Positions 26,201 through 32,712 are shown, counted from the stretch's first letter. The stretch is 64,000 nt of DNA from Metellina segmentata (GCA_947359465.1 OX375875.1:19326958-19390957); one strand, 5' to 3'. The notes: generated from the letters alone by a model not told the origin. Program-made: numbers and translations.

Positions 26201-27716
26201 TCAGCAAGTCAAATCCCGATGAATTGGTCGTGCTCCAACTAACCTCAACACACACAAGCTTTCCTCCCTCAAATACAAATACAAGAATTAACCCTTAGAC
26301 AACGGCCGTTACAGCAGTTATACCTTGAAAGTTGTAAGATTCCCGCCAAGAAGAAATTCAAACTACTGCCGTTACAGTAGTTGTACCTTGAATGTTAGAG
26401 CCGCGGTAGCTCAGTCAGTAGAGCGTTGGGCTCGCATCGGAAGGGTTGTGGGTTCTGTCCTCGGCGGAGCCTGCAATTCTGATGGTTGCGAGATCGGCGC
26501 TTGGACCTGTCTAAAGACCGTCGTGTTCGCTAATGGTGGCTGGGGCACGTTAAATAGGTCGTGGTCACAAAGTCACCCATGTTCCCATACCAAATCAATA
26601 CCTCTGGGGGTACCTGATCAGGGGGGTTATCGGCCTCTGATTGGGATCTAAATTACGATATGTGTGAGTGAATGGATGTGTGAAAGGGGCCTTCCTGTAA
26701 CACGGATGTGTCATGTATGAAGAAGTCTAACCCTACGGGGCAATGGCACCCCTAATTGGGCCATATATGGCCCGCACGACAACAACCTTGAATGTTATAA
26801 GAATCGCGCCAAGAAATAATTTAGACTACTGTCGTTACAGCAACCTTGAAAGTTGTCAGAATCTCGCTTGTTATATCTATAGCCGTTGTCAAAAGGTTAA
26901 TGCTTGAAAAATACGCGAGTATTATAATACGATGCTTTTAGCTAATACAACCTAATTAATTTTTTTTAATATTTTAGTATATTTTATTTCAATGTCTCTT
27001 TACCGGTTCCTAAGAAAATTAATACAAATACATCAAAAAGCATTTGGGATGTATTGATATTTTGTGATTTGAGATGACCATCACATGTCTTACACATCCG
27101 CATCTTAGAAGAGTCGTACGCCATATGTAACGCGTGTGTTACTCCTTTCTCAATTCACCACACTTTAATTGCATACCGTTACTTAACACCGAATTAAATT
27201 TTATTCTAACAGTACCACAATATTTATACTTGCAAGAATCGATTGGGAAAAATCCCCTTTTAAATATTTTCCTTTTTTTTTTTTAATGATATTTTAAAAT
27301 CTCGTTTAGTTTTGCCACTTCTCTCATACCCATTACATTCTAAATCATGTTTCTGGTCAATCTGTTTTAGGTTATTGTGTCATATTCTAGCACCACAATT
27401 TTATTTTCAGGTCATTAATTGGCTTAGGTGTTTTACATCGTCCTCTGATCGTGGTTCAAAATTTCGTGCTATTATCCTTGGATTAAAATACCTACCAATT
27501 CCTTCATAACAATTGAATAATTCGCTTAAATTTCAGCGGAATTAAATTACGGAGTGGAATTGACATGCAAATAACATGCAATGATGCATGCAATTAACTT
27601 TACAAAGAGAAATATTGCAACATAACGAGACATATGAACGAAGTATTCTTACCGGCATCTCCAAAGCAACAGTTGGAGAGAAGAACGACGAAAGCAACAG
27701 ACCATAACACCTTCAT
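2164..27716 (-). CDS. signal-peptide-bearing protein tyrosine phosphatase (7 exons, C-terminus outside window)
   Basis: Joined exons on the minus strand give 209 residues. Residues 1-19 are a signal peptide (MKVLWSVAFVVLLSNCCFG), followed by about 45 residues of linker. The N-terminal two thirds of a classical PTP domain follows: KKNRYDDLLAYDETRVKL (89-106, phosphotyrosine-recognition loop), DYINANYI (115-122), YIATQGPM (131-138), NDFWAMVWQ (143-151), IVMLANLIE and KYWPE. Three N-x-T sequons (N34, N123, N179) fit passage through the secretory pathway. No hydrophobic segment separates signal and domain, unlike receptor PTPs. Donors are GTAAG, GTGAG or GTACG, acceptors end in AG, and every exon pair joins in phase. 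The WPD loop and HCx5R P-loop must lie beyond position 1, so catalytic competence cannot be judged. Family membership is secure; secretion and role are inferred. Confidence 0.85.
2425..4493. mobile_element. degraded TIR element hosting a SINE
   Basis: The left end GGTCATTCCACGTGAAATGA (2425) is matched by an inverted copy at the right end (GGTTATTCCACGCAAAATGA, reading inward from 4493). About 18 of 22 positions agree. The interior is AT-rich and non-coding and carries the type B SINE at 3292-3620. No target duplication was recognised, so class and exact ends are uncertain. Confidence 0.5.
3292..3620 (+). repeat. tRNA-derived SINE, type B, full length with 12-bp TSD
   Basis: The tRNA-like head has an A-box-like TATAGTGGTTAAGG and B box GGTTCGAATCC, followed by the shared body and a TTACCATTACC tail. 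It is flanked by a perfect duplication CATGACTTAACT at 3280-3291 and 3621-3632, showing insertion by target-primed reverse transcription. The cleanest SINE in the window. Confidence 0.9.
4534..5280 (-). mobile_element. Tc1-like element, truncated, transposase C-terminal half
   Basis: The TIR starts at 4534 after TA (CACTCTAGGACAAAATAATC). A minus-strand frame at 4677-4997 carries FQEDNARPHTARV and the LIEPIWD catalytic block. It is the same family as the copies at 29319 and 36507. The N-terminal half of the transposase and the other TIR are missing, ending near 5280. Between the second Asp and the catalytic Glu I count 32 residues, against 34 in ordinary Tc1. Confidence 0.8.
5281..5422. other. 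unassigned gap
   Basis: AT-rich sequence between the truncated Tc1 copy and a degraded SINE. Nothing recognised. Confidence 0.4.
5423..5600 (-). repeat. degraded SINE, 3' two thirds of body
   Basis: It starts with the tail complement AAGGTAGATATTTTAAT and continues through the ACAACGGGCTATTAA and GAGCTGGCAC blocks of the common body. The head is not recognisable. Confidence 0.6.
5810..7034 (-). mobile_element. Tc1-like element with both TIRs, transposase broken
   Basis: The ends are inverted copies of CACAGTCYAGTCACATTAAT flanked by TA-rich target sequence; the element is 1225 bp. Minus-strand pieces lie in three frames: 6949-6758 (N-terminal helix-turn-helix), 6609-6085 (VAFSDESRF, first Asp, to YHQENARYHTA) and 6476-5841 (SPDLNPIENMWD to the C-terminus). 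At least two frameshifts separate them. The second catalytic Asp of the usual QDNARYH motif is Glu here, a further sign of inactivity. Confidence 0.88.
7185..7312 (-). repeat. two adjacent SINE 3' fragments
   Basis: 7185-7262 starts with the GGTAGGTAATTAACGTCGCA tail block. 7266-7312 repeats the same end with a GGTAATTTTATTTAACGTCC variant. Both lack heads, suggesting two 5'-truncated insertions side by side. Confidence 0.6.
7497..7649. mobile_element. 153-bp hAT-type MITE
   Basis: The ends CAGGGCTCGAAATAC and the inverted CAGGCCTCGAAATAC are flanked by a perfect 8-bp duplication CCCTAGTC (7489-7496 and 7650-7657). The 8-bp duplication and CAGG start fit the hAT superfamily. It is non-coding, and its interior repeats GTGCACCT in both orientations. 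Confidence 0.88.
7658..8374. other. unassigned stretch with degenerate repeat and G run
   Basis: 7660-7740 contains repeated GATATCTCGTC-like words also seen near 25680, 26030 and 40970, perhaps an old satellite or element. A 12-bp G run sits at 7751-7762. The rest shows nothing. Confidence 0.4.
8383..8576. mobile_element. 194-bp MITE with long perfect TIRs
   Basis: 25-bp perfect inverted ends start GGTGGAGTGGTCGTTCACGG and are flanked by an 8-bp duplication CAATTATC (8375-8382, 8577-8584). The interior carries CAAGATGGCGGCC, resembling a YY1-type site. It encodes nothing credible. Superfamily uncertain: 8-bp duplication suggests hAT or P, but the terminal bases are atypical. Confidence 0.85.
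8632..8908 (-). repeat. SINE type B
   Basis: Tail (GGTAATTTTTAGTTAACGTC), shared body and the proximal part of the type B head (GCATACAAACATCCATGCA to the AACCAGGAACC B-box side). The outer head is lost at 8908. Confidence 0.75.
8941..9735 (-). repeat. SINE type A split by a piggyBac-like MITE
   Basis: 8941-9109 holds the tail and body. 9620-9735 resumes with the AACGTG linker and the type A head, including the GGTCCAACCAAAGACCACCG region read on the minus strand. The two halves are contiguous once 9110-9619 is removed, apart from the TTAA duplication. Confidence 0.8.
9110..9619. mobile_element. 510-bp piggyBac-like MITE
   Basis: Inverted ends CCCTTCTTTGCAT are flanked by TTAA on the right (9620-9623) and TTCA on the left (9106-9109, one change). 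TTAA targets and CCC-initial ends are hallmarks of piggyBac elements. It has no transposase, so it is non-autonomous, and it is inserted in a type A SINE. Confidence 0.85.
9736..10005. other. intron 6 residue
   Basis: No repeat recognised. Short frames here are not supported by any domain. Confidence 0.4.
10006..10103 (-). CDS. PTP exon 6
   Basis: A 98-bp exon encoding PMETTANDFWAMVWQ to LIEHGE, matching the QGPxxxTxxDFWxMVW and IVMLxxLxE core of classical PTPs. Acceptor CATTTCAG, donor GTACGT. It starts with two bases that complete the Gly codon of exon 5. Confidence 0.88.
10104..10544. other. intron 5 residue
   Basis: AT-rich, with no recognised element. It ends where the Tc1 relic begins. 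Confidence 0.4.
10545..10994 (-). pseudogene. Tc1-like 5' end relic
   Basis: On the minus strand it starts after TA at 10994 with CACTGGTGAAATAAATTAAG. A start codon then reads MSNHQRLDDGIWWRI, and after a one-base slip LEAGQYQVQICREFNLTPS and VWKQFQDTGSIERKPAT. This is the first helix-turn-helix half of a Tc1 transposase. The catalytic half and the other TIR are absent. Confidence 0.75.
11047..11083 (-). CDS. PTP exon 5 (37-bp microexon)
   Basis: It encodes GTNRQKEYIATQ plus one base of the next Gly codon. YIATQ is an invariant PTP motif. Acceptor TATTTTAG, donor GTAAGT. It joins in phase with exons 4 and 6, and sequon N123-G-T spans the exon 4/5 junction. Confidence 0.85.
11282..11355 (-). 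CDS. PTP exon 4
   Basis: A 74-bp exon encoding DETRVKLQSYEG to DYINANYIN. RVxL and DYINAxYI are conserved PTP motifs. The two leading bases complete the Tyr codon of exon 3. Acceptor ATTTCAG, donor GTGAGT. Confidence 0.88.
11356..12188. other. intron 3 residue
   Basis: AT-rich sequence with no recognised element or exon. Confidence 0.4.
12292..13131 (+). repeat. SINE type C split by a LINE 3' end
   Basis: It begins GAGCCGCGGTAGCTCAGTCA with an A box TAGCTCAGTCAGTAG, and is about 88% alike by eye to the copy at 26397. It ends in an ACAACAACAACAGC tail. The B box is damaged (GGTTGTGGGTTATG). The interior is interrupted by a 381-bp LINE fragment. Confidence 0.85.
12568..12948 (+). mobile_element. 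5'-truncated LINE, 381 bp, 11-bp TSD
   Basis: The frame reads SWHMRTPADHLKIAW through HQDLIILRD and stops at 12715-12717. This is the last 47 or so residues of a non-LTR ORF2 after its Cys-rich C-terminal motif. The 3' UTR ends in GTTAGTTAG repeats. The flanking duplication is GTGAGTGAATG (12557-12567, 12949-12959). The same element recurs in inverse orientation at 41121-42955. Confidence 0.85.
13573..13660 (-). CDS. PTP exon 3
   Basis: An 88-bp exon encoding TIKGGQRKPWTEALKPEN, then IKKNRYDDLLA plus one base. KNRY is the phosphotyrosine-recognition loop start; the usual Pro in xxPYD is Ala here. Acceptor ACATGTAG, donor GTAAGT. Confidence 0.88.
13867..14106 (+). pseudogene. LINE ORF2 C-terminal fragment
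   Basis: It reads TPEFTQFYTGHSPFLQYL, then DPDHYVNTCPNSSHLHIKDP. This matches the GHGPFxxYL and Cys-His (HYxxxCP) tail of Jockey/I-type non-LTR elements. The normal CxC motif is changed to CTS. No other domain is preserved. Confidence 0.65.
14107..15045. other. intron 2 residue
   Basis: No recognised element or exon. Poly-T and AT-rich stretches predominate. Confidence 0.4.
15046..16088 (-). mobile_element. mariner (DD34D) with both TIRs, transposase broken
   Basis: Inverted ends share CTGTTCAATARGTAAT and are flanked by TA; the element is 1043 bp. Minus-strand pieces read the N-terminus (YAIQFCFRL to FPWHKTFRKEG), a middle SVRSVHSIMTEHLGL and the catalytic HHDNARSHIA to YSPDLEP. A TGA replaces the residue just before the final catalytic Asp. 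The spacing is 34 residues, typical of mariner. Confidence 0.88.
16089..17642. other. intron 2 residue
   Basis: A 30-bp tail-like word of the SINE body may be present at 17391-17420. Otherwise nothing recognised in about 1.5 kb. Confidence 0.4.
17643..17880 (-). repeat. tRNA-derived SINE, type D
   Basis: The minus-strand head GGGGCCTTCGTGGCTCAGTA has a perfect A box (TGGCTCAGTAGG) and B box (GGTTCGATTCT). Its body is unlike types A-C and ends TGCCATAAAAACC. A second copy lies at 38919-39145. Confidence 0.8.
17885..18436. other. intron 2 residue
   Basis: Nothing recognised. Short frames at 17911-18126 and the N-terminal part of the one beginning at 18255 lack any domain. Confidence 0.4.
18437..19010 (+). 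pseudogene. hAT-like transposase C-terminal relic
   Basis: It begins with a CAGGGCTGTAGTGGAGGGTA end typical of hAT TIRs, plus an internal palindrome TATACGGCGGTATACGCCG. Then an open frame (18560-18827) reads SVERMKFRLCSD to EVKRIC. After a stop and frame changes comes CERGFSLMK, the hAT dimerisation-region motif. Multiple stops; no right terminus found. Confidence 0.65.
19190..19880 (+). pseudogene. hAT-like (ZBED5/GTF2IRD2-type) C-terminal relic
   Basis: Frames read LDIFNRDLEMKIMKC, then NLEMELVEFQSSVVWKNKF. A slip later comes KKLANAFLTMFESTYSCKK and YEPNIKKLS. That order (ELxELQSS, W.SLP, FGSTYSCE-like, YEPxIKKLS) is the C-terminal dimerisation region of this widespread hAT-derived family. 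Frameshifts and stops make it dead. Confidence 0.75.
19913..19944. repeat. (TA)n(TG)n microsatellite
   Basis: An alternating purine-pyrimidine run: TA repeats followed by about eleven TG units. Confidence 0.9.
20453..20757 (-). repeat. SINE type B, full length
   Basis: Tail, shared body, and type B head (GACCAACCAGTCTGGTTGTT at the outer end on the minus strand). A short GTAAGGA word on both sides may be its duplication. Confidence 0.75.
20933..21005 (-). repeat. SINE 3' fragment
   Basis: The tail GTAGGTATTTTAATTAACGT and first 50 bp of the body only. Confidence 0.65.
21243..21385 (-). CDS. PTP exon 2
   Basis: A 143-bp exon encoding NKNNVLLDLITNVTASPPSP, then RELTIYELDYYVNTKEGIAA and LKEEFK. 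The last stretch is the helix that precedes PTP domains. It contains sequon N34-V-T. The two leading bases complete a Glu codon begun in exon 1. Acceptor TTTTTCAG, donor GTAAGC. Confidence 0.85.
21440..21850. repeat. unclassified interspersed repeat
   Basis: It contains CCGGCGTTGCTCGGGTTG and a later TGTGTGCCAACTTTCATGAT. Such word pairs are common in dispersed arthropod repeats. No ends or coding content found. Confidence 0.35.
21857..23480 (-). pseudogene. hAT-like (ZBED5/GTF2IRD2-type) transposase relic
   Basis: Minus-strand pieces lie in family order. 23349-23101: GSYEIALALAKKINPFLTEK to QLRDVS. 23056-22796: ELASLDSLQGKARGSDIFEK, then SVRTDGQLSMIGKVNDATTL and YHCNIHQE. 22790-22390: degraded helical region. 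22108-21857: NFWRSLPCVHFPEL, GTTYSCEEAF and KNQMRSQMT. Several frameshifts separate them. It belongs to the same family as the relic at 19190 but in opposite orientation. Confidence 0.82.
23560..24344. repeat. GC-richer block, possibly an LTR or satellite-like element
   Basis: Base composition is clearly less AT-rich than its surroundings. GGTCGTCTGGTAGC occurs twice about 86 bp apart. The edge at 23573 reads GTAGTGGCGCC. An open frame at 23872-24090 has no recognised domain. A solo LTR is possible but no partner or duplication was found. Confidence 0.3.
24345..24405 (+). repeat. SINE type B head fragment
   Basis: Only the inner tRNA-like head is present: TTAGCCTCTAGATAGGAAGG through the B box GGATCGAATCC. 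Confidence 0.65.
24406..25705. other. intron 1 residue
   Basis: No clear element. GGGTTGTTCAATAAAAGTTT at 24887 resembles a mariner end but has no partner. Confidence 0.4.
25706..25990 (+). repeat. SINE type A
   Basis: Degraded type A head (CCGTTCGAATCCAACCAAAG B-box side), linker AAGACCGTCATGTACAAAG, then the common body to GCGCGACGTTAACTTAATAC. Confidence 0.75.
26300..26880. repeat. roughly 63-bp minisatellite interrupted by a SINE
   Basis: Units share CCGTTACAGYAGTT, ACCTTGAAAGTTGTAAGAWT and CGCCAAGAARAAATT. Two units lie left and parts of two right of the type C SINE, and the array closes neatly when the SINE is removed. Confidence 0.75.
26397..26784 (+). repeat. SINE type C, full length with 13-bp TSD
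   Basis: Head GAGCCGCGGTAGCTCAGTCA (A box) and a GGGTTGTGGGTTCTG B-box region; 388 bp, ending in ACGACAAC. Flanking duplication ACCTTGAATGTTA at 26384-26396 and 26785-26797 is perfect. This is the reference copy for type C here. Confidence 0.9.
26881..27652. other. intron 1 residue
   Basis: AT-rich. 27430-27496 carries a weak SINE body fragment (CTCTGATCGTGGTTCAAAAT). Nothing else recognised. Confidence 0.4.
27653..27716 (-). CDS. PTP exon 1 coding part, signal peptide
   Basis: The start codon at 27716-27714 opens MKVLWSVAFVVLLSNCCFGDA plus one base: a basic residue, a hydrophobic core and small residues before the likely cleavage near CFG/DA. The donor is GTAAGA. The one trailing G pairs with the AA of exon 2 to give Glu. 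The frame and phase match make a chance signal-like exon unlikely. Confidence 0.78.
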
Positions 27717-27880
27717 CCTAAGTCTGGATTGAAGTTTGAGTACCAAAATCGCTTGGTGATTGAATGGGATGGCTGAAACCAGCCTTTTTGTCTTCGCACC
27801 TGACCCCTCCTTCCCACGTGATGTGACAAAAGGCCAACCAGCTTCCTTGTACGCGGCATCAGTGTTCGTGTGGAAAGGGA
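27717..27880 (-). promoter_or_regulatory. candidate 5' UTR and promoter region of the PTP gene
   Basis: This lies immediately upstream of the start codon. It contains a palindromic E-box CACGTG at 27815-27820. No TATA box is evident at a suitable distance. The assignment rests on position only. Confidence 0.3.
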
Positions 27881-28521
27881 GGAAACGCTTGACAGAACCG
27901 TTTGTGCAAGAGGAAATTCATAATTTTCGCTGAAAACTGGAAACGCTATATCTTTGCCATTTCATATCCTCATAGAGAAAATTTAAGACACTTCGGAAAA
28001 CTCGATCGACTAAGAGCGATTTGAATAATGTACGGAAAATTATCTCATCCTTAAATGAAGCATCAAAATTATAAAAATAACGTTTTGGAAGTGGTTGGGC
28101 AATCAAAGAGTGTCTTCTAGATGAATAAGGTTAGTTTCTAATAAATAAATAGTTAACACCGTCTTAGCCTAAGCTATTCGGTGTAGGTTAGTTTCTAATG
28201 TCAAAAGGATTAGCTAAGTGTTGCTCTTAAGCAATCTGACTGTCTACATTCTGAAGTAAAAAATAAAAAAAGCTTTTTCTCTGCTATGAGCATTTGCATA
28301 GACTGGGGAAAATTATTTAAGTTGTCACAAAATATGGAGATCTATCGAATAAGAATTGAATTCTTGTATGTGGCGGAGAATCAAATTATGAAACTGCAAT
28401 CGAATGTATTTCCCCGTCGTGATATGTGATACAAACTGATGCTTCATACCAGAATAAAAAAAATAGGAAAACTAACTTTCAGTGCGTATTGTATTGTATT
28501 GGCATTGTGTATTGTGTAGAT
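27881..28521. other. unassigned upstream flank
   Basis: No gene, exon or recognised repeat between the putative promoter and the hAT element. Confidence 0.4.
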
Positions 28522-28639
28522 CAGCCATTTCCAAATTGGGAGGCGTGCCTCCCTGGTGAAGCGCGGACCAGTGCAAAGGAAGGCAAGACAAGTTTAACAG
28601 CAATGTAATTTTCATTACATAACATTCAATTTAATAACC

Positions 28640-29310
28640 AATAATTTTTTAAAGCATTTATCGACACCTATCTCACTCTAACTCCGATATAAATGTAAAA
28701 TAAAAATGTATGTGGAAATATTATATTTCACTGAAAGGACTGATGAATTGTGGTTGGTATTAATGTAATATATATATATAAATGCTGTTTTCTACGTATG
28801 AGCAGCATTAGACTGAAAATTGCTCATATACTCCCCCAAACACCGTTAAAAATAAGAAAAAGAAACCACTAAAAGAGAGTAGAAACAAAACAAAATCAAA
28901 CGTGCAGCAGCAGCCGGGAGATCAACAACACCAAGCTCGAAAATCAACACCAAATGGCACCAACTATCTCGTCCAATCTAACTAAACGCTAACACCAAAC
29001 TTCAGTAGCAACGAAACCATAAAAAAATGAAAAGCAGAAAAATAAAATCTTCAGCCCCTGTTTAAAAAGAAATTCAGAAACAGTAAAATAAAAATTAAAA
29101 TGAAAAATTAAAAAAAACTCATTTGACTCAGAGACTATTTTACTGTTTCTGAATTTCCGAATGTACACAAATAACCAGTGGTGTGTATCAAAACCCTAAC
29201 GAAAGTATACACAGAAGGCTGCTAGTGTAATGCCGTGGGGGACCATCCCCCTATCTTCCCCTTTTACCATCACATATTGCTGTCCGGTGGTCCATTATTG
29301 TAGGGTAGTA
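28640..29310. other. hAT interior, no coding seen
   Basis: Includes a 21-bp perfect inverted repeat (29070-29090 with 29136-29156, core TTCAGAAACAGTAAAATA) separated by 45 bp, able to form a hairpin. No frame recognised. Confidence 0.5.
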
Positions 29311-29318
29311 TATGTATA

Positions 29319-30707
29319 CACTCTATAACAAAAAAATCGATGTACCAAGAACGAATCATCCGATTGCTTTGAAATTTCGTATGCAAAAATGTTTTGACCA
29401 AATATGCAAATGATTAAAATTTGGTGTCCAATGAATGAATAGTGCGATCTCCAGCGCATCGGAACTGCGCATCCATCAGATGTATATAAGGAGTTGTTCT
29501 TGAACTGTTGTTAAAATTTTCTGCTGCATTGCGATTTAGGATACCTTTCAACGACTGAAAAAATGCCTCGCCGAAGAATTGGAGCTCATTACGAGCAACT
29601 TTCAGAGTTTGAAAGAGGTCGTATCATTGGATTGAAAGAGGCAAGTTGGGCAAATCGGAGAATTGCTCGTCATGTGAGTCGAAGCGATGCGGCGATTAGA
29701 AGATGCTGGCAAGATAAGGGACAATGGCAGATTTCTGCGTCATGATGGTAGAGGTCGACGTAGGGCCACAACAGATCGCGAGGACAGAGTGATTGTCAGA
29801 TCAGCTGTCACAGCGCCTGATTCATCGCTATCAGCCATCAGTCGTGCGACCCACATACAAGTGCCCACCATGACCATTCACAGACAGCTGAGAGAGCGAA
29901 ATCTACGCTGGTACCGACCGTTACGCCACCTGCCACTCACGCCTGCACACTGTCGAGCCAGATTATAGTGATGCTTGGTTCTATCAGGCTGGAATGATGC
30001 TGACTGGGGACGTATAGTCTTTAGCGACGAATCCCGCTTCCAACTATATCCTGACGATCATCGAAGACGTGTCTGGAGACGCCCAGGGCAGCGTTCCGAT
30101 CCTGCTTTCACTATTGCACGCCACACGGGCCCTCAACAAGGAGTTATGGTCTGGGGTGCCATTTCTCTTGATAGCCAGACCCCTTTGGTCGTCATTAGAG
30201 GTACACTTACTGCACAGCGGTACGTTGACGACATTCTGAGACCTGTTTTGCTAGCGTTCCTTTCGCAGTACCCTGGGCTTATTTTTCAGCAAGACAATGC
30301 CAGACCACATACGGTAAGTGTTGCTATGAACTGTCTTCAAGCTTGTCAAACACTTCCTTGGTCAGCCAGATCACCAGATCTCTCTTCCATCGAGCATGTC
30401 TGGGATATGACGGGAAGGCGACTGCATCAGGTAGGGAATGTTGATGACGTAGTCCGACAATTGGAGCAAATTTGGCAAGAAATACCGCAGGAGACAATCC
30501 GGGAGATTCATCGGTCTATGCCACGCCGTGTGGCAGCTTGCATCCAGACTAGAGGCGGGTCAACACCTTATTGAGCTCGTTACTGTAACTCTGAAATAAA
30601 TCATTCAATTGTTCTGAAATTTTAATCATTTTCCATTCTGTACATAATTTTCCTATCCACTAATTTTAGTCTCCATCGGACAACTCCTACTTGGTGCGAT
30701 TTTTTTT

Positions 30708-30712
<5 letters not shown>
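29319..30712 (+). mobile_element. Tc1-like element, near full length
   Basis: Left end CACTCTATAACAAAAAAATC after TA. The right end has the inverted CGATTTTTTTTTATTA and then dissolves into a TA microsatellite. Same family as the copies at 4534 and 36507; 3' flanking words (ATTTATTTCAGAGTTAC, inverted) are shared. Confidence 0.88.
29563..30574 (+). pseudogene. Tc1-like transposase with one frameshift and one amber codon
   Basis: 29563-29720 reads MPRRRIGAHYEQLSEFERGR, a helix-turn-helix start. A small deletion near 29720 shifts the frame, and 29730-29965 reads NGRFLRHDGRGRRRAT to HCRARL. A TAG at 29966-29968 interrupts it. 29969-30574 then carries IVFSDESRF (first Asp), FQQDNARPHT (second Asp) and SSIEHVWD (Glu), ending RGGSTPY. 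There are 32 residues between second Asp and Glu. With only two lesions this is the best-preserved DNA transposase here. Confidence 0.88.
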
Positions 30713-30752
<40 letters not shown>

Positions 30753-30757
30753 ATACT
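30708..30757. repeat. (TA)n microsatellite
   Basis: TA repeats directly abutting, and apparently grown from, the right end of the Tc1 element. Confidence 0.9.
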
Positions 30758-31474
30758 ATTATAAAATGAAGTTTGTGTATTGGGTGTTCGAGGTGTCCTG
30801 ACGAATCTATGGCACTTAGAATAATAAAATTTGGCACACAGGTAGTCCGAATTTTTTGCAATTTTATAGTCCAGTACGAATTTTAAAATTTAATCTAGAA
30901 AATTTTCAAATTAATTTAATGAGATATTTAATTATTATTGTTTTGCTCGGAATGGGGGAATCTTCATTCGGAATTGACTAGATCGGTATTACATTGCGTG
31001 TGCTCCCGGCCACTGCAATACTTTGTTATTGTTTCTTTTTAGAGTACGATAGTTTGGATTATCATTTTTAAAGCATATTAACGTTTAGTTTGGATTATTT
31101 GGATATCTTTTGAAATTTAAGCGATATTTAAAGTTGATCATTTGTGCAATTTTTGGTTTGTTTCATCAATGCAATTTTTTGTTTGTTTCTGTATTCTGTT
31201 TTTTCTGTATAGTTTCTGTTTTCGTGTAGTTAATTTTTGTCACTTATTTTGGATGTGTTATGAAAAATCTAGCGATATTTAATCCCAATTATTTTAAATT
31301 TAATGTAGAACATTTTAAAATTAATTTACAAGTATTATTATATTTTTGTATTATTTGGTTTCCTAAAAATGGCAACAGTCTTCACATGGTTTTTACTGCA
31401 CTCCCGCCAATGTTGGATTTGGATCATTTATGCAAACTAAAAAAATTTCTTCTATGTAGTTCTACGCTCACAAG
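30758..31474. other. unassigned hAT interior
   Basis: AT-rich with no recognised domain. A short word TTGGCACACAGGTAGTCCGA resembles phrases in dispersed repeats. Confidence 0.4.
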
Positions 31475-31702
31475 ATGATGATGCGCTATTCGAATTTCAA
31501 CGTTTTACTGAGAAGCAAAGACCTGTTCTATCAATATATTGTCAACATGTATTCCAAAATTGAATTGGAAAAGGTGTTGTACATACGACTGAATCAGAGG
31601 ACTCTGAGAGTGGAACAGTATGCACATTTGAGGGATGCGTTGATGAACTATGGAAATGTTGCTATTCGAAAACTGAAGGACACAGAAATCGCTAAACTTT
31701 AA
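31475..31702 (+). pseudogene. Helitron Rep-like N-terminal fragment
   Basis: 75-codon frame: SKDLFYQYIVNMYSKIELEK, then LYIRLNQRTLRVEQYAHLRD. This matches the Helitron_like_N region (LFxQYxVDxYxKIExxRLxYIRxNQxxLRxExY). Rep catalytic His and Tyr motifs are absent. It ends at an AT microsatellite. Confidence 0.7.
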
Positions 31703-31704
31703 AA

Positions 31705-31705
<1 letters not shown>

Positions 31706-31801
<96 letters not shown>
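31706..31801. repeat. (AT)n microsatellite, about 96 bp
   Basis: An almost perfect AT run with one CA interruption. It creates artefactual Tyr-Ile open frames on both strands. Confidence 0.95.
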
Positions 31802-31803
<2 letters not shown>

Positions 31804-31829
31804 AAATTAAAAGTTTATACTTTTGTAAA

Positions 31830-32223
31830 TTTATACGTTGCATAAATTGTCAAAATTAAATATTGCTATACGGCCGCTCTTTATACGGCATTTGGCTATA
31901 ACGGCCTTTTTGAATGTTTCATTATACGGCCAAAAAAACCCGCTTTGCTTATGCTTTTATTTAGTTTTCGCTTCTCAGTTTCGGCGGCTCTGCTACATTT
32001 TGCCTCACAAAAATATAAGAAACTTTTGGCACAACTTTGCCATTATTTTACTGCGCTGTCGCTTTCGTGTAGTTAGACCAACTCCGACTCTATACAAAGC
32101 CCGCGTCACAACTCAAAGTACTATTGCGAGGCAACTTTTACGCGCTACGATACGAACTACAGGCAGTTGAGTCTAATGGGTGTAGTTAAACGTAAGTAAC
32201 TTTTTCATATTTGTCTTATAATA
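31830..32223. other. unassigned stretch with TATACGGCC words
   Basis: CTATACGGCC, TTATACGGCA, CTATAACGGCC and TTATACGGCC occur within 65 bp (31867-31931), resembling clustered transposon subterminal motifs. No partner end found. Confidence 0.4.
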
Positions 32224-32712
32224 CACTCACAGCCAAAAGTTAAGCACGGATAGGAAAATGGTTATTTCCTGAACCCAATCTGAATTTGAGATTCTGCAAT
32301 TTGCTGCTGAGGTAGATGGAAGTATGCAAATATGTTGTGTAACAGCCAATCACGGTTTCATGTCGAGAAATATGAAGGAAAAAAAATAAGGCAGTGGCAT
32401 AAGAAGCAACATTGTGAAGAGTTAGAGGCATGTAAGTGCCGCAAAAAGTGTTTAGAACTTTCGTACGATTAGTTTTCAAGACAGACGTGTTTCTATGGCT
32501 TCCAGAAGACAAATGGCAGATAGTGATCTTTGGCGTTCTGTGGGACGCCTTGAATCAGAGCATTCAATCAGTGATGTTGCTCTTTTCTTTGGCGTTCTAC
32601 ATTCCGTCATTTCAAGATAATGGGAGCAACTCCAAACAAGCCAAACAGTTGTCTGAAGACCTGTGGCCCGCTGCCCAAATGTTACGACCCTCGCGGAAGA
32701 TCGATATATTAC
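32224..32712 (+). pseudogene. Tc1-like 5' end with transposase N-terminus
   Basis: It starts after TA with CACTCACAGCCAAAAGTTAA. A start at 32500 reads MASRRQMADSDLWRSVGRLE, then HSISDVALFFGVLHSVISR and, past two stops, AEDRYIT. This is a third Tc1 subfamily. It stops abruptly where Helitron helicase sequence begins; no right TIR. Confidence 0.75.

Noticed and set aside
26300..26880. CRISPR-like spaced repeat
   Set aside because: A eukaryotic minisatellite with a SINE insertion; no regular spacers and no cas genes.
31505..31843. 112-codon minus-strand frame
   Set aside because: Its Tyr-Ile run is a translation of the AT microsatellite; the real signal is the Helitron-like frame on the plus strand.
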